From: Tannockella sp964369175
Lineage (GTDB): Bacteria; Bacillota_I; Bacilli_A; Erysipelotrichales; Coprobacillaceae
Reading direction: 5' to 3'
Assembly (NCBI GenBank): GCA_964369175.1
Contig: CAYJEM010000004.1
Location: forward strand, 1 to 64,000
DNA: 64,000 bases
The position numbers and the translations under genes are program-made. Shown in pieces: positions 1-7,693 of this stretch (position 1 is the first letter of the stretch; each line of letters begins with the position of its first letter). The notes beneath the pieces are model-generated. The model was not told where the DNA came from. It did not search any database and saw nothing but the letters and a program-made list of their open reading frames with translations.

Positions 1-160
1 GAAAAGAAACAAGATTAATGAATTGTGTAGAAGTACTGTTAGTATGTTTTACGATGCGTACAGATGACCCAGAAGGATAAGGAATAGGTAAAAAATCACC
101 TTCCTTAGAATTAAGTTGTAGAACTTTTAATAAATCATTGTTATAATAAGTGACAGACAT
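1..160 (-). CDS. Unknown protein, N-terminal part (runs off left edge)
   Basis: An open frame starts at an ATG (158-160) preceded by an AAAGGAG ribosome binding site at 172-178, and stays open to the window edge (53 codons). The visible N-terminus begins MSVTYYNNDLLK and has no signal peptide or recognisable motif, so no function is assigned. It lies 52 bases after the stop of the lipoprotein gene on the same strand, so the two may be co-transcribed. The frame is also open upstream of this ATG as far as the end of the lipoprotein. An alternative is therefore that it is the C-terminal half of a lipoprotein split by a one-base frameshift. The strong ribosome binding site makes a separate gene more likely. 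Confidence 0.5.
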   Translation of the reverse strand, partial: MSVTYYNNDLLKVLQLNSKEGDFLPIPYPSGSSVRIVKHTNSTSTQFINLVSF

Positions 161-212
161 AGAATATATAACTCCTTTCGTTTTTGTTTCAGCACTTAAA
201 TTGTAAAACGAG

Positions 213-575
213 TTATAAGCTATGTCTATTTTTATTGTAAAGAAAAACTGGAAGACTTATTTGTCCCCCAGTAAAAGTATAGAGCCCATATTCAATATCA
301 TGGTACCATCCAGTAGGCACCTTGTATGTAAATATAACATTTTGAATATCTTCACCTGGGACTTCTTGCCAAGCAGACTCAATAAAATTTATGTCTACAA
401 GTTGACTTTGTGATTGTACTTCTGGATTTTGAGTTTGACTATTTGCCTCTTGATTTGTATCTTCTTGTTTAATTTCTGGTGTTTCTTCTTCTATTGGATT
501 ATTACTTTGACTTGTACACCCACCAAGTAAAAATATAATCATAGCTACGGATACTATCTTTCTAATTAGTTTCAT
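213..575 (-). CDS. Small putative lipoprotein
   Basis: A 120-residue protein with a lipoprotein signal peptide: basic start MKLIRK, a hydrophobic stretch and lipobox LLGGC, so Cys20 would be lipidated and the protein anchored outside the membrane. Residues 22-60 are a low-complexity Glu/Gln/Asn/Ser-rich linker, followed by about 60 residues of possible beta-rich domain ending in YNKNRHSL. No family is recognised. The ribosome binding site is AGGAGGGC just upstream of the ATG. The end may be artificial: adding one T to the T run at 243-247 would join it to the open frame that continues to the left edge. Confidence 0.6.
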   Translation of the reverse strand: MKLIRKIVSVAMIIFLLGGCTSQSNNPIEEETPEIKQEDTNQEANSQTQNPEVQSQSQLVDINFIESAWQEVPGEDIQNVIFTYKVPTGWYHDIEYGLYTFTGGQISLPVFLYNKNRHSL

Positions 576-631
576 GATAATGCCCTCCTATTCTTAAACT
601 TATTATACCACCTGTATCGATTAAAAAAAGA

Positions 632-657
632 AAAAGTATGCTTTAAAGCATACTTTT
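632..657 (-). terminator. Rho-independent terminator after the transketolase genes
   Basis: A perfect 26-base palindrome (arms AAAAGTATGCTTT and AAAGCATACTTTT) lies 5 bases past the stop of the transketolase C subunit. It is followed on the minus strand by TTTTTCTTTTTTT. Confidence 0.85.
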
Positions 658-661
658 CGTA

Positions 662-1585
662 CTAAATATTTTCAGTGATTACTTTTACAATGTTACTTGC
701 ACATAATCCGTATTTTTCTAAGACTTTAGCAGCTGGTCCACTTTCACCAAATGTATCGTTTACACCGATTGGAGTAACTTTAGTTGGTGCATGAACTGCT
801 AATGTTTCACTTACTGCTCCAAATAAACCACCAATTACTGAATGTTCTTCAGCTGTAAATACTTGTGTGTGATTTTTTGCAACTTCAACAAGGGTATCAA
901 CATCAATAGGTTTAATTGAACGTACATTTACTACTGTTACATCAAGTCCTTTAGCTTCTAATTCTTTAGCAGCTTTAATACTTTCTTGTACCATCATTCC
1001 TGTTGCAATAATAGCAATGTCTTTACCTTGTCTTACTACATCAGCTTTATGAATATCAAATGTTGTATTTTCGCTATATACATCTTCAACAACACCTCTA
1101 CCCATACGTACGTAACATGGTCCATTTACACTTGCTACGTGACGGATAATTGCTTCTGTTTCATATTGATCACATGGAACATATACACTCATGTTTGGTA
1201 TTGCACGCATAATTGCAATATCTTCAATTGCTTGGTGAGATGCTCCATCTTCACCTACACAAATTCCTGCATGAGTTGCACAAATTTTTACGTTTAATTT
1301 TGGGTAACAGATTGAGTTACGGATTTGTTCAAAGCCTCTACCTGCTGCAAAAATTGCAAAACTACTAGCAAAAACTGTTTTTCCACTAGCAGCAAGACCT
1401 GCTGCAACACCCATCATATTTCCTTCAGCAATACCAACATTGAAATGACGCTCTGGACAAGCATCTTTTGCTACTGCTGTTTTTGTTGATTTTGTTAAGT
1501 CAGCATCAAGTACTACTATATCTTTGTTTTCAACGATTAATTTTGCAAGTACATTACCGTATGCATTTCTTGTTTCTTGTGCCAT
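662..1585 (-). CDS. Transketolase, C-terminal (pyrimidine/C-domain) subunit
   Basis: A 307-residue protein covering the pyrimidine-binding and C-terminal domains of transketolase, which transfers two-carbon ketol units between sugar phosphates with thiamine diphosphate. Near the N-terminus it carries VGIAEGNMMGVAAGLA, with the Glu that activates the cofactor, then SFAIFAAGRGFEQIR and GEDGASHQAIEDIA. It starts one base after the stop of the N-terminal subunit; the ATG at 1583-1585 is chosen because a GGAGGAG site lies just upstream inside that gene. Two-gene transketolases are well known in archaea and many Bacillota. The active enzyme should be the complex of both products. The shared operon and the terminator directly downstream support this. 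Confidence 0.93.
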   Translation of the reverse strand: MAQETRNAYGNVLAKLIVENKDIVVLDADLTKSTKTAVAKDACPERHFNVGIAEGNMMGVAAGLAASGKTVFASSFAIFAAGRGFEQIRNSICYPKLNVKICATHAGICVGEDGASHQAIEDIAIMRAIPNMSVYVPCDQYETEAIIRHVASVNGPCYVRMGRGVVEDVYSENTTFDIHKADVVRQGKDIAIIATGMMVQESIKAAKELEAKGLDVTVVNVRSIKPIDVDTLVEVAKNHTQVFTAEEHSVIGGLFGAVSETLAVHAPTKVTPIGVNDTFGESGPAAKVLEKYGLCASNIVKVITENI

Positions 1586-1586
1586 C

Positions 1587-2402
1587 TTATTTCTCCTCCA
1601 ATTGTGCAATTGCTTGCTCACATTGTTCAGTAGTTGGTGCTACACCATGCCAACCTGCTTGGTTTTCCATGAAATCGACACCTTTTCCTTTTACTGTACG
1701 AGCAAGAATTAATGTTGGTTGTCCTTTTGTGTTACGTGCTGTTTCTAGCGCTTTTTTGATGTCATCAAAATCATGACCATCAATTTCAACTACGTTCCAT
1801 CCAAAAGCTTTAAATTTATCATCAAATGGTAATGGATTCATTACTGTTGTAATATCACCATCAATTTGTAGACCATTTGCATCTAAGATTGCACATAAGT
1901 TATCTAACTTATAATGTGATGCAGCCATAGCTGCTTCCCATACTTGTCCTTCTTGACATTCACCATCACCTAAAAGTGCGTACACTCTATAAGCCTCATC
2001 ATTTAAACGATTTGCTAGTGCCATACCAACAGCACTACTTAAACCTTGTCCAAGACTTCCAGTTGACATATCAACACCATCAACATAATTCATGTTTGGA
2101 TGACCTTGTAAGTTAGAATCAACTTGTCTAAATGTTGCTAACTCTTCTTTTGGTAAAAAACCTTTTTGTGCAAGAGTTGCATATAAAGCTGGTGAAGCAT
2201 GACCTTTTGATAATACAAAACGATCACGTTTTGTACTTTTTAGATTTACTTCTGTAATATCCATTTCATCAAAGTATAAAGTTGTTAAGATATCAGCAGC
2301 AGAAAGAGAACCACCAGGATGTCCTGAAGCAGCAACTGTAACCATTTTTACAATTTCTTTTCTTATTTCTGATGCATGATTTTTAAGAAATTCGTTATTC
2401 AT
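1587..2402 (-). CDS. Transketolase, N-terminal (thiamine diphosphate-binding) subunit
   Basis: A 271-residue protein matching the N-terminal domain of transketolase. SGHPGGSLSAADIL near residue 26 and LLGDGECQEGQVWEAA near residue 145 give the GDG thiamine diphosphate/Mg motif. The ATG at 2400-2402 is chosen because the upstream in-frame ATG lies inside the ribosome binding site GGAGGAAAAT. It is followed with one base between by the C-terminal subunit gene, so the pair forms one enzyme. A terminator-like hairpin and a TATAAT promoter lie upstream, so the pair can be transcribed independently of the phosphofructokinase gene. The enzyme links pentose phosphates to glycolysis. Confidence 0.93.
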   Translation of the reverse strand: MNNEFLKNHASEIRKEIVKMVTVAASGHPGGSLSAADILTTLYFDEMDITEVNLKSTKRDRFVLSKGHASPALYATLAQKGFLPKEELATFRQVDSNLQGHPNMNYVDGVDMSTGSLGQGLSSAVGMALANRLNDEAYRVYALLGDGECQEGQVWEAAMAASHYKLDNLCAILDANGLQIDGDITTVMNPLPFDDKFKAFGWNVVEIDGHDFDDIKKALETARNTKGQPTLILARTVKGKGVDFMENQAGWHGVAPTTEQCEQAIAQLEEK

Positions 2403-2444
2403 ATTTTCCTCCATATATTTGTCATCATTATTTTACCTTTTTTT

Positions 2445-2473
2445 ATTATAAAAACAACTAAAATTATTCAAAA
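2445..2473 (-). promoter_or_regulatory. Putative sigma-A promoter for the transketolase genes
   Basis: On the minus strand a perfect TATAAT (2445-2450) lies 17 bases from TTTTGA (2468-2473). It is about 43 bases upstream of the N-subunit start and just past the hairpin that ends the phosphofructokinase unit. Confidence 0.45.
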
Positions 2474-2477
2474 AATA

Positions 2478-2510
2478 GAAAAGGAGCAATTTTTTTTCAA
2501 AAATCGTTCC
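2478..2510 (-). terminator. Terminator after the PPi-phosphofructokinase gene
   Basis: On the minus strand GGAACGATTTTT pairs, with one mismatch and one wobble, with AAAAATTGCTCC and is followed by TTTTC. It lies about 70 bases past the pfp stop. Confidence 0.6.
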
Positions 2511-2581
2511 AATTCTTATATTTTATTACTCTTTATTACTTTATATCACTTATATTGTTTACATTATTTAAAAACATTTGA

Positions 2582-3811
2582 TTATTTATTCAAATATAAA
2601 TAGTTAGGAATACCCTCACTACAAGACAATGCCACTTCTCCTTGGACTAACGGCAATAAGTATTCATACAACATTGGCGTTATATCACTCGTATCTTCAT
2701 TAATCCACTCAACTGGTATTTTTTGTTCTTTGTTTGCAATTAAGCGGACATCACTACTTATACATTGTGTCTTATATGGTGTGTTTGAAATTCTTTTTAT
2801 ACCAACAACATGACCACTTTTATCTTTTAAGCTAACTTTTATAGCAAATTCTCCAATTTTAAATGACTCATCTATATCGGTTTTAGAGGCATAGTGCATT
2901 GCACAACGTTGCAAAACATTCATCTCTATTCCTCTAACTTTACAACCAATTTTATCCTTGATCTCATCTTCAAGGACTTTGATAACACCTCTTTGTATAT
3001 CATGTCCAAATGCATCCGTTTTGATTTTTCTTGGATTTGTACCAAGAGGTCTTCCAGTTCTATCACGAATTCCTTCACTAACTGCAATTACTACTGTTTG
3101 CTTTTTTTGCAACTTACACTTAATATCATCAATGAATTTCTTCATTGAAAAAGGAGTCTCAGGTAGATATATTAAATCTGGAGCTACATTATATTGATTT
3201 CTAGCTAGAGCACTAGCAGCAGTTAACCATCCGGCATTTCGGCCCATAATCTCAACAATTGTTACAGACTTTAAATCATAAATACTACTATCGTGAATAA
3301 TTTCTAACATCGATGTAGCAACATATTTGGCGGCAGAACCAAATCCTGGTGTATGATCAGTACCCATCAAATCATTATCAATAGTTTTTGGAATACCTAT
3401 AAAATTAATTTTGCTTTTAATGAACCTAGCATAATCATCTAGTTTCATTACTGTATCCATAGAGTCATTACCACCGATATAGAAAAAATCTGTTATTTGT
3501 AAATTATTGAACAATGTAAATAATTTTATATATATAGAATCATCTTCTTGGTATGTAGGTAACTTATAACGACAAGATCCTAAGTACATTGAAGGGGTGT
3601 ATTTTAATATACTAATTGTTTCATCATCATGAAATAAGTCAAATAAATCGACATAATTACCATCTAATAATCCTTCAATACCAAAAACCATCCCATACAT
3701 ATTTTGAAATTTATCACTCTTTTTTACATTGCTTATAGCACCAGCAAGTGTTGCATTAATTGCAACCGTTGGTCCACCCGATTGGCCAATAATACAATTT
3801 CTTCTTTTCAT
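2582..3811 (-). CDS. pfp: 6-phosphofructokinase, probably pyrophosphate-dependent
   Basis: A 409-residue phosphofructokinase that interconverts fructose 6-phosphate and fructose 1,6-bisphosphate. Motifs in order are GQSGGPT (9-15), YIGGNDSMDT (about 110), PKTIDNDLMGTDHTPGFGSAAKY (about 140; the K-TIDND loop) and IMGRNAGWLTAAS (about 186). ATP enzymes carry GGDGS in the phosphate loop. The bulkier GGND here, the PKTIDND loop and the length point to the pyrophosphate-using group; donor choice is inferred from sequence. The start at 3809-3811 has a GAGGA site; an upstream in-frame extension would overlap deoC. It follows deoC by 22 bases, so the two are probably co-transcribed. Confidence 0.85.
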   Translation of the reverse strand: MKRRNCIIGQSGGPTVAINATLAGAISNVKKSDKFQNMYGMVFGIEGLLDGNYVDLFDLFHDDETISILKYTPSMYLGSCRYKLPTYQEDDSIYIKLFTLFNNLQITDFFYIGGNDSMDTVMKLDDYARFIKSKINFIGIPKTIDNDLMGTDHTPGFGSAAKYVATSMLEIIHDSSIYDLKSVTIVEIMGRNAGWLTAASALARNQYNVAPDLIYLPETPFSMKKFIDDIKCKLQKKQTVVIAVSEGIRDRTGRPLGTNPRKIKTDAFGHDIQRGVIKVLEDEIKDKIGCKVRGIEMNVLQRCAMHYASKTDIDESFKIGEFAIKVSLKDKSGHVVGIKRISNTPYKTQCISSDVRLIANKEQKIPVEWINEDTSDITPMLYEYLLPLVQGEVALSCSEGIPNYLYLNK

Positions 3812-3833
3812 ATTGTATCCTCGAAAATTTAGT

Positions 3834-4568
3834 CTAATAATTATCAGTTGACACAGTATCATCAATACCTAAAACAACTGGTACTGATTTATATCCTACT
3901 CCCATACGATCAATATTCATATCTATTAACTGTAAGAAATGTTCTCTTGTACGAATACATCCACTTCCTTTTACTTTACACGCTCCTGCTACAACTTCTT
4001 GCATTACTTCTATAATTTCTGGTGTTGCCCCATGAGATTCAAATCCTGTTAAAAATCCAGTACTTGTTTTTACAAAATCAACACCTACTTCTTTTGAAAT
4101 TTGACACATTTTTTTAACTTGTTCTACATTTAATGCATCAGTTTCAAAAATCACTTTAAGTTCTTTTCCGTATTTATGAGCAGTTTCAACACATGCTTTT
4201 AAGTCTGCTTTTACATCTTCGTATAAACCACTACGGATTTTACCAAAGTTTGCAACTATATCAATTTCTTTTACACTATCATATTTTGCTACTGCTTCTA
4301 ATTGTTTCACTCTTGACTCTGTTGAACTTGTTCCAAAAGGGAAGTCACATACTGGACATAATGTTGTTACACTTCCTTCAACATATGGTGTACATAATTC
4401 AATATTTACTGGATTAATACAAATTGTTGCACATTTTAATGCCACTCCATCTTTTGTTAATTCAATGATTTCTTCATCAGTGAATTCTGGTTTTAATACT
4501 GAATAGTCAATATAACCTGCTAATTGTTCTACGCTCATTTCACTTGCTTTTATAATATTTGTCATCAT
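3834..4568 (-). CDS. deoC: Deoxyribose-phosphate aldolase, copy 1
   Basis: A 244-residue class I aldolase that cleaves 2-deoxyribose 5-phosphate to glyceraldehyde 3-phosphate and acetaldehyde in deoxynucleoside breakdown. The Schiff-base lysine lies in DFVKTSTGF (about residue 165), with the family's VVGFPxG-like segment appearing as CDFPFGTS and the C-terminal GCIRTREHF. The protein is identical to that at 53956-54690, and I saw no coding-base difference by eye; the stop is TAG here and TAA there. A strong AGGAGG site precedes the tandem ATG ATG start. It is followed by pfp 22 bases on. Promoter and repeat motifs upstream suggest control by a DeoR-family repressor. Confidence 0.95.
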   Translation of the reverse strand: MMTNIIKASEMSVEQLAGYIDYSVLKPEFTDEEIIELTKDGVALKCATICINPVNIELCTPYVEGSVTTLCPVCDFPFGTSSTESRVKQLEAVAKYDSVKEIDIVANFGKIRSGLYEDVKADLKACVETAHKYGKELKVIFETDALNVEQVKKMCQISKEVGVDFVKTSTGFLTGFESHGATPEIIEVMQEVVAGACKVKGSGCIRTREHFLQLIDMNIDRMGVGYKSVPVVLGIDDTVSTDNY

Positions 4569-4640
4569 AAATACCTCCTACACACACTATACATCATAAA
4601 TGTTCGTTTGTAAACATAAAATGTTCGTAATTGTTTGTTT
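3835..4640. repeat. 806-bp direct repeat, copy 1 (deoC plus promoter)
   Basis: This block recurs at 53957-54762 in the same orientation, at a constant offset of 50122 bases. By eye the only difference is T at 4631 against A at 54753. One end lies inside the deoC stop codon and the other inside the upstream palindrome of this copy. No transposase or inverted terminal repeat flanks it. Confidence 0.93.
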
Positions 4641-4670
4641 TATGACTTAATAACAAACAATTGCGAACAT
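4586..4670 (-). promoter_or_regulatory. deoC copy 1 promoter with operator-like repeats
   Basis: On the minus strand TTTACA (4609-4614) and TATAGT (4586-4591) are 17 bases apart, about 18-20 bases upstream of the start codon. The decamer AAATGTTCGT (plus strand) occurs at 4598-4607 and 4619-4628, exactly 21 bases apart, overlapping the promoter. An inverted repeat with 19-base arms and one mismatch spans 4621-4639 and 4652-4670. Direct repeats at two helical turns plus a palindrome fit a repressor of the DeoR/GlpR type; the regulator at 53059-53847 is the obvious candidate. Confidence 0.65.
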
Positions 4671-4699
4671 CTATGCACAAGAATGGGCATATTAAGCAA

Positions 4700-4724
4700 A
4701 AAAAGATACACCTAGTATCTTTTT
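4700..4724 (-). terminator. Terminator after the DUF898-like gene
   Basis: Arms AAAAAGATAC and GTATCTTTTT around a 5-base loop lie directly past the stop of the 4726-5031 gene. The minus-strand side ends in a T run. Confidence 0.8.
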
Positions 4725-4725
4725 A

Positions 4726-5031
4726 TCAATCTACAAATACCGTATGTTTTACTTTCCATTTTTCTAGTGCTATAAATAACCAGAAACTATAAATTCCACA
4801 TGTAACAATGCATAAAAGAAACCATTTAATCCAATTACCAAATAAACTTACAGCACTCCCGGTAAACTTAAGCCTTCTACCATTTACCACTGTATGATTT
4901 ATCTTCCATCCATATTGCATGCATAATGCCCATGGATAACAAATTCCAAGTGTAAAAATTGTTAATATTACCCCTAATAACAACCAACCTATCCAACTTA
5001 ATAAACCACCATCAAAATATGAATCATTCAT
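4726..5031 (-). CDS. Small DUF898/YjgN-like membrane protein
   Basis: A 101-residue protein with two hydrophobic segments (about 9-35 and 64-88). The pattern KINHTVVNGRRLKFTGSAVSLFGNWIKWFL followed by CGIYSFWLFIALEKWKVKHT is the repeat unit of DUF898 (YjgN) membrane proteins: a basic NGRRLxFTG loop, then a helix ending in GIYxFW. The family's function is not established. It is a single-unit version, shorter than full-length YjgN. It stands alone between the deoC promoter and a GNAT gene, with its own terminator. Confidence 0.65.
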   Translation of the reverse strand: MNDSYFDGGLLSWIGWLLLGVILTIFTLGICYPWALCMQYGWKINHTVVNGRRLKFTGSAVSLFGNWIKWFLLCIVTCGIYSFWLFIALEKWKVKHTVFVD

Positions 5032-5118
5032 TTTTTATTTCCCCCTCATCGATATTATCAAGAATACTACAAATTAGTTTTTATATCAATTTTTATATAA
5101 ATATATGTGTTGCGACTA

Positions 5119-5577
5119 TTATAAATATTTTTCCATACAATACAACAAGTTTTCATCATATATCTTTAAATTATCTTTATATGTATACCCTAGCCGCTCA
5201 TAAAATAGATTTGCTGATAATGAAGAAAGTAATTCAATACGCCTTGACTTTGATCCATATTCATCAGTTTCTAATGATTTCATAATCAATTTGCCTACCC
5301 CTTTATTAATATAATCAAAGGAGACAAACACTGCTTGAATAAAAGCTTCATTTTCATTTAGCAAACCAATAGCTCCACAACCAATAATTATTTTATCAGT
5401 AACTACATACATATGAGAGTTATCAGCTATTTGTTTTATTTTGTTTATTGTAAACATCTCAACTAATGTTTGTATCATGGCCGGTGGGTAATCTTTATTA
5501 TTTACCGTTTGTAAGGTATTGTGAATCATTGATAAAATTGCTGGAATATCTTTTTCTTGAAACCTTCTAACATACAT
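5119..5577 (-). CDS. GNAT-family N-acetyltransferase
   Basis: A 152-residue single-domain protein with GNAT features: MYVRRFQEKDIPAILSMI at the start, a central acceptor-side strand and IQAVFVSFDYINKGVGKLIMKSLE (the acetyl-CoA pyrophosphate loop, here NKGVGK in place of Q/RxxGxG/A). The C-terminal LFYERLGYTYKD is the usual final GNAT signature. Such enzymes acetylate amines or small molecules; the substrate cannot be read. Its ATG overlaps the stop of the upstream AraC-type regulator gene (TAATG), so the two are translationally coupled and the regulator may control it. Confidence 0.8.
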   Translation of the reverse strand: MYVRRFQEKDIPAILSMIHNTLQTVNNKDYPPAMIQTLVEMFTINKIKQIADNSHMYVVTDKIIIGCGAIGLLNENEAFIQAVFVSFDYINKGVGKLIMKSLETDEYGSKSRRIELLSSLSANLFYERLGYTYKDNLKIYDENLLYCMEKYL

Positions 5578-6455
5578 TATCTATTTCCCACCTTTCGGTA
5601 TTCACTTGGGGTGATTTTATAAATTTCTTTGAAACTTTTTGAAAAATAACTCATCTCAGTAAATCCACAAGACATACCAATATCAATAATTGTTTTTGAC
5701 GTAGTCAAAAGCATACTAGCAGCTTGTTGCAAGCGATATTTCTTTAAATACTTTATAGGTGATATATCTAACACTGCTTTAAAGCAACGTAAACATTCAC
5801 TTTCTTTAATATTGCCACTACTAGCAATTGTCTCAAGTGTAATATCTTTATCATAATTTTGATGAATAAAGAACATCATCGCTTTACATCTTTGTATTTG
5901 TTTGTTTTTTTTAGGGTTAATGATACTTGCCTTACCATTTGTTTTATACAATATATTAAATATAGCTTTTAAGAGCTTTTCACGAACTAAAAACTCACAC
6001 CCAAAATCTTCATTACGAAACATATTATGCGCTTCAACTACTGATAGACATTCGTTTTTATCAAGCATAACCATATCGTAGTTACCTTCTTGAATTAATG
6101 GATAAAAGTATTTTTCATACATTGTACTACTTAACTCACCATAAATAAATCTTGGATGAAAAACAATTGACTGAATAAGACATTCACTATGATTATAATT
6201 TGTACACGAGTGTAATCGACTTGCATTAACAAAAATCCCTTCCCCTTGTTTTAATATATACTTTTCAAGCTCAATAACAATTTGCATTTCTCCTTTAGTA
6301 ACAACAATAAGTTCTAATTCATCATGCCAATGATATGGTACTGGTGTTTGTGTTAGGTTATCGTTATATATTGCTAAAGGGAGTTGAACTGAACCTTGTT
6401 GATTGATTTCTTTGTTTGAGTTATCTAACTCAATCATACATGTATTTTTTTCCAT
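5577..6455 (-). CDS. AraC-family transcriptional regulator with N-terminal cupin domain
   Basis: A 292-residue AraC/XylS regulator. The N-terminal half has a cupin sensor (PYHWHDELELIVVTKGEMQIVI near 45-65). The C-terminal ~100 residues hold two helix-turn-helix units, ending in the family signature DIGMSCGFTEMSYFSKSFKEIYKITPSEYRK. The start at 6453-6455 is set by AAAGGAG five bases upstream. It is divergent from the VOC-fold gene at 6565 and coupled by TAATG to the GNAT gene downstream, so both are candidate targets. The inducer is unknown. Confidence 0.88.
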   Translation of the reverse strand: MEKNTCMIELDNSNKEINQQGSVQLPLAIYNDNLTQTPVPYHWHDELELIVVTKGEMQIVIELEKYILKQGEGIFVNASRLHSCTNYNHSECLIQSIVFHPRFIYGELSSTMYEKYFYPLIQEGNYDMVMLDKNECLSVVEAHNMFRNEDFGCEFLVREKLLKAIFNILYKTNGKASIINPKKNKQIQRCKAMMFFIHQNYDKDITLETIASSGNIKESECLRCFKAVLDISPIKYLKKYRLQQAASMLLTTSKTIIDIGMSCGFTEMSYFSKSFKEIYKITPSEYRKVGNR

Positions 6456-6564
6456 AAGAGCTCCTTTTGGCGAAATAATTATATAATTATACGTTTTTAT
6501 AATAGAATTTACATATAATAGATGGGATAATTGTATCATAAATAAGAAACGAGGAAAAGCAAAC

Positions 6565-6948
6565 ATGAAAATTGAACACGTTGCATTATATGTAAATGAC
6601 CTGCAAAAAACAAAAGCATTCTATGAAAAATACTTCAATGCAAAAAGTAATGAATTATACCACAATAAAACAACAGGATTTAAGTCACACTTCTTAACTT
6701 TTGGTGACGGTGCTAGATTAGAAATTATGACTGCTCCAGAACTTGTAGAAAAAAATCCAGCATTAAAACGTACTGGATTCATTCATTTAGCATTTACTGT
6801 TGGTAGTGAAGAAAGAGTAGATGCATTAACAAAACAATTACAAGATGATGGTTTTGTTGTTACTAGTGGTCCTAGAACTACTGGAGATGGTTACTATGAA
6901 AGTTGTGTCTTAGATCCAGAAGGAAATTTAGTAGAAATTACTTCATAA
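6565..6948 (+). CDS. VOC-superfamily (glyoxalase/bleomycin resistance-type) protein
   Basis: A 127-residue protein of the vicinal oxygen chelate fold: IEHVALYVNDLQKTKAFYEKYF at the start, a mid-protein GARLEIM strand, FIHLAFTVGSEERVDALTKQL opening the second half and YYESCVLDPEGNLVEIT at the end. Metal-ligand candidates are His5, Glu54, His74 and Glu124, so it could be lyase-like (glyoxalase I) or a binding/resistance protein; the sequence does not settle this. GAGGAAAAGC precedes the ATG. It diverges from the AraC regulator gene, suggesting control by that regulator, and ends at a clear terminator. Confidence 0.82.
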   Translation: MKIEHVALYVNDLQKTKAFYEKYFNAKSNELYHNKTTGFKSHFLTFGDGARLEIMTAPELVEKNPALKRTGFIHLAFTVGSEERVDALTKQLQDDGFVVTSGPRTTGDGYYESCVLDPEGNLVEITS

Positions 6949-6950
6949 TA

Positions 6951-6976
6951 AAAGTGTGTTATAACACACTTTTTTC
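6951..6976 (+). terminator. Terminator after the VOC-fold gene
   Basis: The palindrome AAAGTGTGTT/AACACACTTT is followed by TTTTC, directly past the stop. It may also serve the minus-strand methyltransferase gene that ends at 6989. Confidence 0.85.
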
Positions 6977-6988
6977 ATGTTCTTTAAT

Positions 6989-7693
6989 TTACTTGATGGT
7001 TCCTTTAAAAGCAATAATGTTCATATATTGACCATTATCTTCAGCCATCATTTTTCGATCTTCAATGGCATATTCATTATCTAGTTGCAACCAATCATTC
7101 CACGCATTGACAAAACAAGTTAGTTCTTGCACTGAAAAGTCATTTAAATGATCTTTGAAGATATTTGTCCACCAATTTGTTGAACGCCACATTTCAAAAG
7201 CTTCACGCGGCCAGTATGGTTTCATATTTGAAGGTATATTATCATATTCAAAGTCTTGCTTAATACTTGGAAAAGCAATTGCAACAATTCCGTCTTTTTT
7301 TAACAATGGAGATATGTATTTTCCAAAGTATTCATTATTGTTACCAAAATAATGATAAGAATCAACACTAATTACTGCATCAAAATATCCATTTGCAAAG
7401 GGCATTGTTGCAGCATCAAATGAAAGTGGAATAATTTTATCATCAACATTACATTGTTTGAATCTTTGATAGTTGTCTGTTGGTGAAGTCCATAAGTCAA
7501 CAGCATAGACCTCAACATCATATTCTTTTGCTAGAAATATTGAAGTAAGTCCTCGACCACATGCTAAGTCTAATACCCTCATGCCTTTCTTTAGTTCAAC
7601 ACCTTGTAGCAATTCTTCAAGAATTAACATACTATTAGGTCCCATCATATTTTCATTTAAAAAGTTCTTGTCATATTTATCTGTTTTATTCAT
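6989..7693 (-). CDS. Class I SAM-dependent methyltransferase
   Basis: A 234-residue protein with a Rossmann methyltransferase core. Motif I is MRVLDLACGRGLTSIFLAKE (about 38-57), motif II EVYAVDLW, then the DAVISVDSYHYFG region and a LLKKDGIVAIAFP strand. The DSYHYF segment and the C-terminal PYWPREAFEMWRSTNWWTNIF resemble small-molecule methyltransferases related to UbiE/Coq5-type proteins; the substrate is not identifiable. Its start overlaps the end of the Nudix gene by a few bases, so the two form a transcriptional unit. Confidence 0.8.
   Translation of the reverse strand: MNKTDKYDKNFLNENMMGPNSMLILEELLQGVELKKGMRVLDLACGRGLTSIFLAKEYDVEVYAVDLWTSPTDNYQRFKQCNVDDKIIPLSFDAATMPFANGYFDAVISVDSYHYFGNNNEYFGKYISPLLKKDGIVAIAFPSIKQDFEYDNIPSNMKPYWPREAFEMWRSTNWWTNIFKDHLNDFSVQELTCFVNAWNDWLQLDNEYAIEDRKMMAEDNGQYMNIIAFKGTIK

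Noticed and set aside
4193..4417. Plus-strand open frame opposite deoC (also in the second copy at 54315-54539)
   Set aside because: Antisense shadow of a strongly supported aldolase gene; Leu/His-rich composition and no ribosome binding site.
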